Source: Desulfobulbaceae bacterium
GTDB lineage: Bacteria; Desulfobacterota; Desulfobulbia; Desulfobulbales; SURF-16
Reading direction: 5' to 3'
DNA length: 50,395 bases
Assembly (NCBI GenBank): GCA_023230525.1
Contig: JALNXE010000025.1
Location: 1-50,395, forward strand
How positions within the stretch are numbered: the stretch's first letter is position 1; the number at the start of each line of letters is the position of its first letter. Shown piece by piece: positions 43,509 to 50,395 of the stretch. Both the position numbers and the translations under genes were made by a program. The notes under the pieces were generated by a model. It saw nothing but the letters and a program-made list of their open reading frames with translations, was not told where the DNA came from and ran no database searches.

Positions 43509-43526
43509 TTGGCATCAGAATTGCCA
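43509..43526 (+). promoter_or_regulatory. Sigma-54 (-24/-12) promoter of the adhesin transcript
   Basis: TTGGCATCAGAATTGCCA contains TGGCAT-N5-TTGC, with the required GG (43511-43512), 10 nt, GC (43523-43524) spacing. Consensus is TGGCAC-N5-TTGC. A start near 43536 would place the c-di-GMP riboswitch at the very 5' end of the mRNA, as expected. A sigma-54 activator is encoded 3.3 kb upstream. Confidence 0.65.
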
Positions 43527-43554
43527 CGGTAAGCATGTAACCTAATTTTATCCA

Positions 43555-43648
43555 CGATAATAGCAAACCAACTCGAAAGAGTGGGACGCAAAGCCTCCGG
43601 CCTAAATTGCCAATTCTGGAATATGGTAGCGGGGTTGCCGAACGGACA
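43555..43648 (+). ncRNA. c-di-GMP-I (GEMM) riboswitch
   Basis: Conserved blocks are all present in order: CAAACC (43564), ACTC-GAAA-GAGT tetraloop stem (43571-43582), GGGACGCAAAGCC (43583-43595), GGCC then TAA (43599-43605), and GGTAGCGGGGTTGCC (43625-43639). This closely follows the Vibrio cholerae Vc2 pattern with its GNRA tetraloop and receptor-side helix. Downstream, AACGG and CCGTT (about 43640-43671) followed by TTTC could be a weak expression-platform hairpin. It controls the large secreted protein starting at 43694. Confidence 0.93.
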
Positions 43649-43693
43649 GCATTTTCAGGTGTTGCCCGTTTTCACAAACCTGGAGATGCTGTT

Positions 43694-46459
43694 ATGCAAC
43701 GAAAAGGAATTTTATTTTTACTAGCTATTGCTACATCGGTTTTATTCTCATTTTCCACCCCTGTTCATGCCTGGCAAGAGGCGAGCTTCAGCTGGTCACC
43801 CAATCCGGAAACGAATCTGGCCGGCTACAAAATCCATTACGGAACCGCCAGCTCCCAATATGACCACACGGTTGATATGGGTAATCCAGCCTCAATCAAT
43901 GGCGTAGTGGCGGGAACCGTCAGCGGGCTCGTTGAAGGCACCACCTATTATTTTGCGGCAACGGCGTATGATACCGATGGCTTCGAAAGCGATTTTTCCC
44001 AGGAAGTGATCTGGACAGCCCCTTCTGTCCCCGTAGAACCCGCCCCCTTACCCATTGCCCAGGATATGTCTCTCGCCCTTAATGAAGATACTCCAGGCAC
44101 AGGTCAGCTGCCAGGGCAAAGCCCGGACAACCTGCCGCTTACCTACCAGATTGTTACAAACGGCACGAATGGAACTGCAAGCATTAGCAGTGCGGCAACC
44201 GGAAATTTTTCATACCAACCCAAGGCGGAAGTCAATGGTATTGATACATTTACCTATCGAGTAACCGATGCCAACGGGGCTTCTGAAGCGGCCACGGTCA
44301 CCATCACCATTAATCCGGTAAATGATTTACCAATGGCTGACAGTGCCAGCCTGACAATTCAGGAAAACAATACCGGTTCAGGACTGCTGACAGGAAGAGA
44401 TATTGACAGCGCCAGCTTGACCTATCGAATCGTCACGAACGGATTACTCGGCACGGCAGTGCTCACTGATCCTGCCAGCGGCGCATACACCTATACCGCC
44501 AATCAGGGAACTTATGGCAGTGATACCTTCCACTTTGTTATCAATGACGGATATGGGGATTCAAATGTTGCGGCAGTTTCCGTTACCATTGAGCAGGCTC
44601 CACCTGAGTTTACCATGGAAACAGGCGAGGTTGCTGTCGGCGGCAACTGGATTCCCGTTGTTTTCAGTGAGACCTTCAGAGATCCGGTAATTGTTGCCAA
44701 ACCGGCAGGCTTTGCTGATCCCAGCCCCTGCACCATCAGAATCCGCAATGTCTCGGCTGCAGGATTCGAGATACGATTGCAGCAGTATGACTATCTTGCC
44801 CAGGAACATGGTCAGGAAAAAGTGGGATATATCGCCATGGAACGGGGCAGCTTCACCTTGGACAATGGCAGCATGGTGGAAGCGGGCGCCTTTGATCACC
44901 AATCCAGCGATTACCCTCTGGCCGTCTCTTTCGCAAGGGAATTCACTATTCCTCCCGTTGTTGCAACCTCAATAGTCACCAATCAGGAAACCGATGCCGT
45001 TGTGGGCAGGATAAGCAATGTCTCAGCGTCTGGCTTTGACTATGAGATGCAGGAGCAAGAGGCGAATCTGCCAGAACACGGCGTTGAGCAAATAGCTTAT
45101 ATTGCCTGGGAACCTTCTGCCGGGATGATAGGCGAATATGCTTACGAAGTCGCTGTAAGCCCGGATGAAGTTGCCAGTCAAGGGCGGGGGATTTCTTTCC
45201 AGGAAGGATTTACCAATGCCCCTGTATTGATTGCTGACATGCAAAGCGTGAACGATATGGACACTGCAAACCTGCGCCTTACTGAACTGACAGCCACAGA
45301 AGTTCAGCTGAAAGTTTCCGAGGAACAGTCCTTTGATCCCGAGACGGATCATGATCTTGAATCAGTAGGCTTTATGGCCATTTCCCGGATCGATCTGGAC
45401 GGTGATGCCGATGGTGACACCTTGCTGACCAGGGATGAAAGAGACCTCTACGGCACCAGCCCGGCTTTGTCTGACACAGATGCTGATGGCCTGGATGACG
45501 GCGCAGAGGCCAGCTACTGGGGATCTGGATGGAATACGGATATTGATGGTGATGGAATCATCAATCTTCTCGACTCAGACAGCGACAATGACGGCTATCC
45601 GGATGGAGAGGAAATCATGCAGGGATCCGATCCCGGGGACAGCGGTTCAACGCCGGACAACAACCAAGCAGGAGCGGGTCCGGCCTTGGAGCACGGGACA
45701 ATCAATGTTTCTACTAATTGGCAACGTATTTCCTTTAACACCGCATTTACTAACCCCATAGTTGTCGCAAAAATTGTCAGTCAGATTGATAAAAATCCAT
45801 GTATCCTGCGGATAAAAAATGTCGATGCGACCGGGTTTGACCTGCGGCTCAATGAGTGGGATTACCTTGACGGCAGACACGGTGTTGAGCGTGCCAGCTA
45901 TCTTGTCATGGAACAGGGAAGTTATGTCCTTGCCGATGGGACAAAAATCGAGGCTGGCATGTTTCCAACCAATATGACCAGCTATACGCCGATAAATTTC
46001 GCCCAGCAGTTTACCGTTACCCCCATTGTCATGACTTCTGTCACGAGCGTCAATGACGCTGCCGGAGTCATTGGCAGGATGAACGATATTTCCACTTCCG
46101 GAATGAACTTCAAATTACAGGAACAGGAGCTCAACCCCCTGCTGCATGCAACGGAAACAGTGGCATATATTGCCTGGGAGCCGTCCGCAGGCATCCTCGA
46201 TGGCATGGTTTATGATATTGCCCACGCCCCAGCTCTCATCACCGACATACTTGCGATCATGAACTTCAGCACCCTTTTTAACAGCGCCCCAACCGTAGTG
46301 ACCGATATGCAGAGCGCGGTAGAAAATGATACGGCCACCGTCCGCTGCAAAACGGTATCAGCCGGAAGTGTTGAACTGCGGATTGAAGAGGAAAAATCAC
46401 GAGACAGAGAAACCTCCCATGCCCCGGAACAAACCGGCTACATGGCTTTTGGCTTTTAG
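43694..46459 (+). CDS. Large modular secreted/surface protein (FnIII, cadherin-like, lectin-like, Ca-binding repeats)
   Basis: 921 residues with signal peptide (MQRKGILFLLAIATSVLFSF...). Order: a fibronectin type III domain (about 27-120), two cadherin-like/VCBS-type repeats (about 125-300, LTYQIVTNG and LTYRIVTNG), an H-type-lectin-like pair (about 305-560), a thrombospondin-3-like calcium-binding linker rich in DxDxD (about 565-660: DGDADGD, DTDADGLDDG, DIDGDGI, DSDSDNDG), then a second lectin-like pair to the end. A likely adhesin or matrix protein. The ATG at 43694 (TGGAGA upstream) is chosen because a frame extending to 43607 runs through the riboswitch. No anchor was recognised. Confidence 0.85.
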   Translation: MQRKGILFLLAIATSVLFSFSTPVHAWQEASFSWSPNPETNLAGYKIHYGTASSQYDHTVDMGNPASINGVVAGTVSGLVEGTTYYFAATAYDTDGFESDFSQEVIWTAPSVPVEPAPLPIAQDMSLALNEDTPGTGQLPGQSPDNLPLTYQIVTNGTNGTASISSAATGNFSYQPKAEVNGIDTFTYRVTDANGASEAATVTITINPVNDLPMADSASLTIQENNTGSGLLTGRDIDSASLTYRIVTNGLLGTAVLTDPASGAYTYTANQGTYGSDTFHFVINDGYGDSNVAAVSVTIEQAPPEFTMETGEVAVGGNWIPVVFSETFRDPVIVAKPAGFADPSPCTIRIRNVSAAGFEIRLQQYDYLAQEHGQEKVGYIAMERGSFTLDNGSMVEAGAFDHQSSDYPLAVSFAREFTIPPVVATSIVTNQETDAVVGRISNVSASGFDYEMQEQEANLPEHGVEQIAYIAWEPSAGMIGEYAYEVAVSPDEVASQGRGISFQEGFTNAPVLIADMQSVNDMDTANLRLTELTATEVQLKVSEEQSFDPETDHDLESVGFMAISRIDLDGDADGDTLLTRDERDLYGTSPALSDTDADGLDDGAEASYWGSGWNTDIDGDGIINLLDSDSDNDGYPDGEEIMQGSDPGDSGSTPDNNQAGAGPALEHGTINVSTNWQRISFNTAFTNPIVVAKIVSQIDKNPCILRIKNVDATGFDLRLNEWDYLDGRHGVERASYLVMEQGSYVLADGTKIEAGMFPTNMTSYTPINFAQQFTVTPIVMTSVTSVNDAAGVIGRMNDISTSGMNFKLQEQELNPLLHATETVAYIAWEPSAGILDGMVYDIAHAPALITDILAIMNFSTLFNSAPTVVTDMQSAVENDTATVRCKTVSAGSVELRIEEEKSRDRETSHAPEQTGYMAFGF

Positions 46460-46486
46460 CCGTTAGCTGGAAAAATTCATTCCCCC

Positions 46487-46525
46487 GGCACCAATAAAGC
46501 TCCTGTTCGGAGCTTTATTGGTGCC
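46487..46525 (+). terminator. Long hairpin after the adhesin gene
   Basis: GGCACCAATAAAGCTCC and GGAGCTTTATTGGTGCC form a perfect 17-bp stem around a TGTTC loop, 28 nt after the stop codon. No T-tract follows immediately, so termination strength is uncertain. Confidence 0.75.
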
Positions 46526-46662
46526 ACCCCCTTGCTGCTTTCTCCCCGGCATGCCTCCCCTAAAAACTAATCTTCCCACGCTTTTATAGATTTTCATAAA
46601 ATTTTAAGTTATGCTCATTTCTATTAAAAATGTTCTGCGTCATTCTTCATCTCCATTGCAAA

Positions 46663-48450
46663 ATGAACGATATCAAACCAGAATACAGCGCCATATATCA
46701 TCAGGAACTGCAGGACCTGCTTCACCAACGGGCCAACGTTACCCTCTGGACCGTGGCCATTCTGCTTCCACTCTTTTCCGTGCTTGATTATGTAGCCGTC
46801 CGCCACTATTTCGGCAAATTTCTTGTCTGGCGGCTCTCCGCGGCTCTCTTCTGCCTTTTTGTCCTTCTGCTCAACACCCGGGACAAAGACAAACAATACC
46901 CCTTCATCTTCGGGACCACCGCCTATTTCGTCTCAGCGCTTACCATTTCACCCATGATTGTCCAGACAGGGGGATTCTCTTCATTTTATTACGTTGGGCT
47001 CATCCTGATTCTGGTCATTTTCGCGGCCATCTTCCCGCTGACCATGCCACAAACCGCAACACTTGGCGGGGTCCTGTTCGGCATCTATGCGGGACCGATT
47101 TTTATCTTCAATCCCCTGACGATTTCCGCCTTTCACGACTTTCTCGTCAACTCTTTCTTTTTAATAACCTTCATCATCATCATTGCCGTGCAAAGTAATG
47201 CGGAACGCAAGGCGCGCATAAACGAATTCAATCTGCGCATGAGAGAACGGGCGATAGGGAAAAAATTAAGTTTTTATGCCGGAAAGCTGGAGGATGACGT
47301 CAAGAAAAGAACCAATGAACTGAAAGAATTCGAAAGCCGCTATCGAGATCTGTACGAAAATATCATAGACGACGTTATCCTTGTTGACCTGGAAAACAAA
47401 GTTCTTTTGGCAAATCCCAGGTTCTATAAAAATTTACATCTCTCGGAAACTGATCAGGACATTGATTTTCTCAACCTGGTTCATCCCGCAGATATTTCTC
47501 TGGTCCAGCCCCAGCTGCTGTACAAACTCCGGCGGGGAGAGAACGTCACCGGCTGCCAGTTCAGATTGATCGGCCCGAACAACAGCATCTTCAATGTGGA
47601 ATGCAATGCCACGGGGATCAGAAAGGAGGGAATCCTGGTGGGTTTCCAGATGCTCATCAGGGATATATCCACCCGCCTCAAACTGGATAACGAACTGCTG
47701 CAGTCACTCAACACCGTGCAGGAAACCAGAACCGCCACTATCCTCGGACTGGCCAAGCTGTCCGAGTACCGGGACATGCACACCGGAAAACATCTGGAAA
47801 GAATCCGGGAATACAGCCAGGTCATTGCCAGGGAGCTGGCCACCCGGGATGAATATAAGGAATACATCAACGAACAGTATATCGAAGACCTCTACCATTC
47901 CTCCATCCTCCACGATATCGGCAAAGTGAGCATACCCGACGAAATACTTCTCAAGCTGGCCAAGTTCACCCCCGCAGAAAATGAGGCCATCAAACAGCAT
48001 ACTACATATGGCGGCAATATCCTCAAAGCGGTGGATGACCATACCGTGGAGCAGTCCTTTCTCGCCATGGCCAAGACAATTGCCTATTTCCACCATGAAA
48101 AGTGGGATGGCACCGGATATCCTTATGGGCTCCGGGAAGAAGAAATCCCCCTGGCCGCGCGTATTGTTGCCCTGGCCGATGTCTATGATGCCCTGACCAC
48201 CGTGCGGAAATACCGTTCAGCCTGCCCCCATGAGGAGGCCATGAAAATAATCGCCCAGGAAAAAGGCCGGCACTTTGCCCCGGATATTGTTGATGCATTC
48301 ATGGTTCGCAACCTGGCCTTTGATCAGATCAGACAAGGATACGCCACCGAGGAAGACGCAGCTCCCTCGTTCAGCAAATCGGATTGTTATAAACCAAGAA
48401 AAATCACTTCTGATGCGTATAGTCCCGATTTCCCCATAAGCCAGCAATAG
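46663..48450 (+). CDS. Second multi-TM-PAS-HD-GYP c-di-GMP phosphodiesterase
   Basis: 595 residues, paralogous to the protein at 36255 along its whole length: a similar start (MNDIKPEYSAIYHQE against MEEIALDYKGAYEQE), about six TM segments (GGFSSFYYVGLILILVIF), coiled-coil, PAS (about 225-340), and HD-GYP with HDIGKVSIPD near 417 and HHEKWDGTGYPYG. All signature residues are intact. The extra 30 residues at the C-terminus are not recognised. I chose the ATG at 46663 by alignment with the paralogue; neither it nor an ATG at 46630 has a clear Shine-Dalgarno. Confidence 0.9.
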   Translation: MNDIKPEYSAIYHQELQDLLHQRANVTLWTVAILLPLFSVLDYVAVRHYFGKFLVWRLSAALFCLFVLLLNTRDKDKQYPFIFGTTAYFVSALTISPMIVQTGGFSSFYYVGLILILVIFAAIFPLTMPQTATLGGVLFGIYAGPIFIFNPLTISAFHDFLVNSFFLITFIIIIAVQSNAERKARINEFNLRMRERAIGKKLSFYAGKLEDDVKKRTNELKEFESRYRDLYENIIDDVILVDLENKVLLANPRFYKNLHLSETDQDIDFLNLVHPADISLVQPQLLYKLRRGENVTGCQFRLIGPNNSIFNVECNATGIRKEGILVGFQMLIRDISTRLKLDNELLQSLNTVQETRTATILGLAKLSEYRDMHTGKHLERIREYSQVIARELATRDEYKEYINEQYIEDLYHSSILHDIGKVSIPDEILLKLAKFTPAENEAIKQHTTYGGNILKAVDDHTVEQSFLAMAKTIAYFHHEKWDGTGYPYGLREEEIPLAARIVALADVYDALTTVRKYRSACPHEEAMKIIAQEKGRHFAPDIVDAFMVRNLAFDQIRQGYATEEDAAPSFSKSDCYKPRKITSDAYSPDFPISQQ

Positions 48451-48518
48451 GATTATTAACCCCGACGAAACCATCCCCTGCCCAGCCGGGCAGGGTCAAG
48501 CAATGGATACCGCCCGCC

Positions 48519-50395
48519 ATGCCACATAAAAATGATCTTCATAATGTCTCACCGGAAATCGTTCTCGAATTTCTGAAAAAGACCCTGCCCTTTAATGAAC
48601 TTGACAGTGATGCCCTCAAAAGGCTGGCGCGCCAGTGCATCATCGATTTTTACCCAAAGAATACCCTTATCTTCAAACAGGACACCACGGAAGTCACCCA
48701 TTTCCATCTGATCCAGAAGGGAGGCGTCAAGACTTACCTGAAAGACGAGCAGGGACAGGTTACCCTGAAAGACTTCCGGGGCGAGGGCGAATACTTCGGC
48801 GCCCTGCCCATTATCCAGAACACCACGGCCAATCTCAATGTGGAGACCGTGGAGGACACCTTCTGCTTCCTCTTTCACAAGGAAGCATTCATGGAGCTGC
48901 TGCATTCCGCGCCCAAGGTGACCACCTATTTTCTGCGCAGTATGTCCGAAAAACTGGTGAGAACGGCATATAAAGAATTGCGGCAGCATCGCGTCTCCAC
49001 CAGGACGGAAGGTTCGCTCTATCTCTTCAGCGCCCAAGTCGGGGCCGTGGTCAAGGGCGAACCGCAGACCATCAATGCCGAGGATACCGTGCAGAATGCC
49101 GCTATCCGCATGGCCCAGCTGCATATCGGCTCACTGCTGGTAAAGGATGCCGGCGGCGAGATCATCGGCATTATCACGGATAAGGATCTGCGCACCAGGG
49201 TTGTGGCCCAGGGGCTTGATTACCAGACCATGGTCAAATGGATCATGGCCAAACCGGTGCAGACCATTGAGTCCCACGCCGTCTGTTTCGATGCCCTGCT
49301 GATGATGATGAGCAACCGTATCCACCATCTGGCCATCACCAGGCAGGGCAAGATTACCGGCGTGGTAACCACCCACGACATCATGGTGCTGCAGGGAACC
49401 TCCCCGCTCTATCTTTTCCGCGAAATTCTCGCCCAGCGCAGGGCCGAAGATCTTTACCAGCTGTCCCTCAAGGTGCCGCTGGTAGTTCGATCACTGATCG
49501 AGGAAGGTGCCAAGGCCAACAATATCACCAGGATGATCACCATTTTAAACGATCAGATCCTTGACCGCCTGTTGACCCTGATGATTGAAAAAATGGGGGC
49601 CCCGCCGGTCAAGTTCTGCTGGATGCTCATGGGCAGCGAAGGACGACGGGAGCAGACCTTCCGCACGGATCAGGACAATGCCCTGATCTTTGAACTTCCG
49701 GAGGATGAGAAAAGAAGGCAGAACACCATCGAGTATTTCAAAATTTTCGCGGAGGAGATCATTGAACATCTGGTGCACTGCGGCTATCCCCGCTGCCCCG
49801 GCAACATCATGGCCTCCAACCCTGCCCTGCGCAAAAACCTGAACGGCTGGATCAAGGCATTTAACCAGTGGATGATCACTCCGGACCCCCAGGAGGTATT
49901 AAATACCACCATCTTTTTTGATTTCCGATCAGGCTACGGCGATGAAAACCTGGCCAGAAACTTAAGAAAACACCTGTGCGCCATGGCGCCCAAGCAGGAA
50001 ATATTCCTGGCCCATCTGGCCAAATTCTGTCTGAATTCGCGGCCCCCTCTTTCCTTTTTCAAGAATTTCATCGTGGAAAAAAACGGCGATCATAAAAACA
50101 GATTGAACATCAAGGAAAGCGGGCTGGTGCCTTTTGTTGATTTTGCCAGAATCATGGCCCTGAAATACGGTATTGCCGAGACAAACACCCTGGGCCGTCT
50201 GCAGCTCCTGCACGAACATCGGCATATATCCCAGGAACTCTACAATGAAACGGTGGCAGCTTATGAGTTTCTCATGCAGCTCCGGCTGATTCACCAGCTG
50301 CATCTGCTGGAAGAGGGCGTGCAGCCGCATAATTACATCAACCCCGCCGACCTCACTGATCTGGAGAAAAAAACGCTGAAGGAGGCCTTTGAGGT
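48519..50395 (+). CDS. CNBD-CBS-CBS-DUF294 nucleotidyltransferase-like signalling protein (3' end beyond window)
   Basis: 625 codons are visible with no stop before the window edge. A cNMP-binding domain (about 20-140) is followed by a CBS pair (about 165-285: GSLLVKDAGGEIIGIITDKDL, HHLAITRQGKITGVVTTHDI), then a DUF294 putative nucleotidyltransferase domain with GSEGRREQTFRTDQDNAL near residue 371 (G-S-x-G-R and D-x-D motif), and the DUF294 C-terminal helical domain. This is the usual architecture of these GlnD-like proteins, whose substrates are unknown. The ribosome-binding site is weak. The family member is probably nearly complete. Confidence 0.9.
   Translation, partial: MPHKNDLHNVSPEIVLEFLKKTLPFNELDSDALKRLARQCIIDFYPKNTLIFKQDTTEVTHFHLIQKGGVKTYLKDEQGQVTLKDFRGEGEYFGALPIIQNTTANLNVETVEDTFCFLFHKEAFMELLHSAPKVTTYFLRSMSEKLVRTAYKELRQHRVSTRTEGSLYLFSAQVGAVVKGEPQTINAEDTVQNAAIRMAQLHIGSLLVKDAGGEIIGIITDKDLRTRVVAQGLDYQTMVKWIMAKPVQTIESHAVCFDALLMMMSNRIHHLAITRQGKITGVVTTHDIMVLQGTSPLYLFREILAQRRAEDLYQLSLKVPLVVRSLIEEGAKANNITRMITILNDQILDRLLTLMIEKMGAPPVKFCWMLMGSEGRREQTFRTDQDNALIFELPEDEKRRQNTIEYFKIFAEEIIEHLVHCGYPRCPGNIMASNPALRKNLNGWIKAFNQWMITPDPQEVLNTTIFFDFRSGYGDENLARNLRKHLCAMAPKQEIFLAHLAKFCLNSRPPLSFFKNFIVEKNGDHKNRLNIKESGLVPFVDFARIMALKYGIAETNTLGRLQLLHEHRHISQELYNETVAAYEFLMQLRLIHQLHLLEEGVQPHNYINPADLTDLEKKTLKEAFE

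Noticed and set aside
43607..43693. Upstream extension of the adhesin reading frame
   Set aside because: It lies partly within the c-di-GMP riboswitch; the ATG at 43694 has a ribosome-binding site and begins a proper signal peptide.

Overview
The window looks like a chromosomal segment of an anaerobic Desulfobacterota (deltaproteobacterial) bacterium, possibly Desulfobulbales-like. The clues are a decaheme cytochrome with a beta-barrel partner, a CobA-HemD fusion next to hemC, a TrpB2-type tryptophan synthase, an AmmeMemoRadiSam set, a probable selenoprotein, a biotin-dependent acyl-CoA carboxylase, and dense c-di-GMP, PAS and sigma-54 signalling. The taxonomic placement is inference. No rRNA, tRNA, CRISPR array, phage or transposase gene was seen.

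Layout. 0.3-4.3 kb (minus): three-subunit, Tat-exported molybdenum aldehyde oxidoreductase of the PaoABC type. 4.4-5.2 kb (plus): two related small redox proteins, one decapitated next to a MITE-like repeat and one with an in-frame UGA followed by a SECIS-like hairpin. 5.2-7.2 kb (minus): alpha/beta hydrolase, VOC protein, CBS protein. 7.6-10.7 kb (minus): MtrB/PioB-like porin and DmsE-like decaheme cytochrome. 11.1-16.4 kb (minus): conserved membrane protein, cobA-hemD, hemC, FmdB-type zinc ribbon, deoxyhypusine synthase-like protein, gmhA. 16.6-20.2 kb (plus): trpB2, a D-Ala-D-Ala carboxypeptidase, and a rhodanese-rubrerythrin fusion. 20.4-23.0 kb (minus): FecR/DUF6600 protein with a long tandem-repeat tail. 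23.6-29.0 kb (plus): MEMO-AMMECR1 fusion, a membrane protein with a degenerate spermidine-synthase domain, the radical SAM partner, DUF2784. 29.0-34.0 kb (minus): acyl-CoA carboxylase (BCCP, biotin carboxylase, carboxyltransferase) behind a cyclic-nucleotide/GAF protein.

34.3-50.4 kb is a signalling region and the most interesting part. A PilZ protein is followed by a cyclic-nucleotide-binding domain fused to a PhcB-like methyltransferase (the family that makes the 3-OH-palmitate methyl ester signal in Ralstonia). That gene is translationally coupled to a multi-TM-PAS-HD-GYP phosphodiesterase. Then come a PilZ-PAS-PAS-sigma-54 activator, a membrane GGDEF protein with a downstream lipoprotein, a sigma-54-type promoter leading into a c-di-GMP-I (GEMM) riboswitch and a 921-residue modular surface protein, a second multi-TM-PAS-HD-GYP protein, and a CNBD-CBS-DUF294 protein cut by the window edge. 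The reading I infer is a circuit in which an extracellular or lipid cue changes c-di-GMP, which is read at promoter level (PilZ activator) and RNA level (riboswitch) to control an adhesin.

At least two intergenic interspersed repeat families are visible. One is MITE-like with CCACGGAG-type ends; the other ends in GTAACGGCCCCTAAA.
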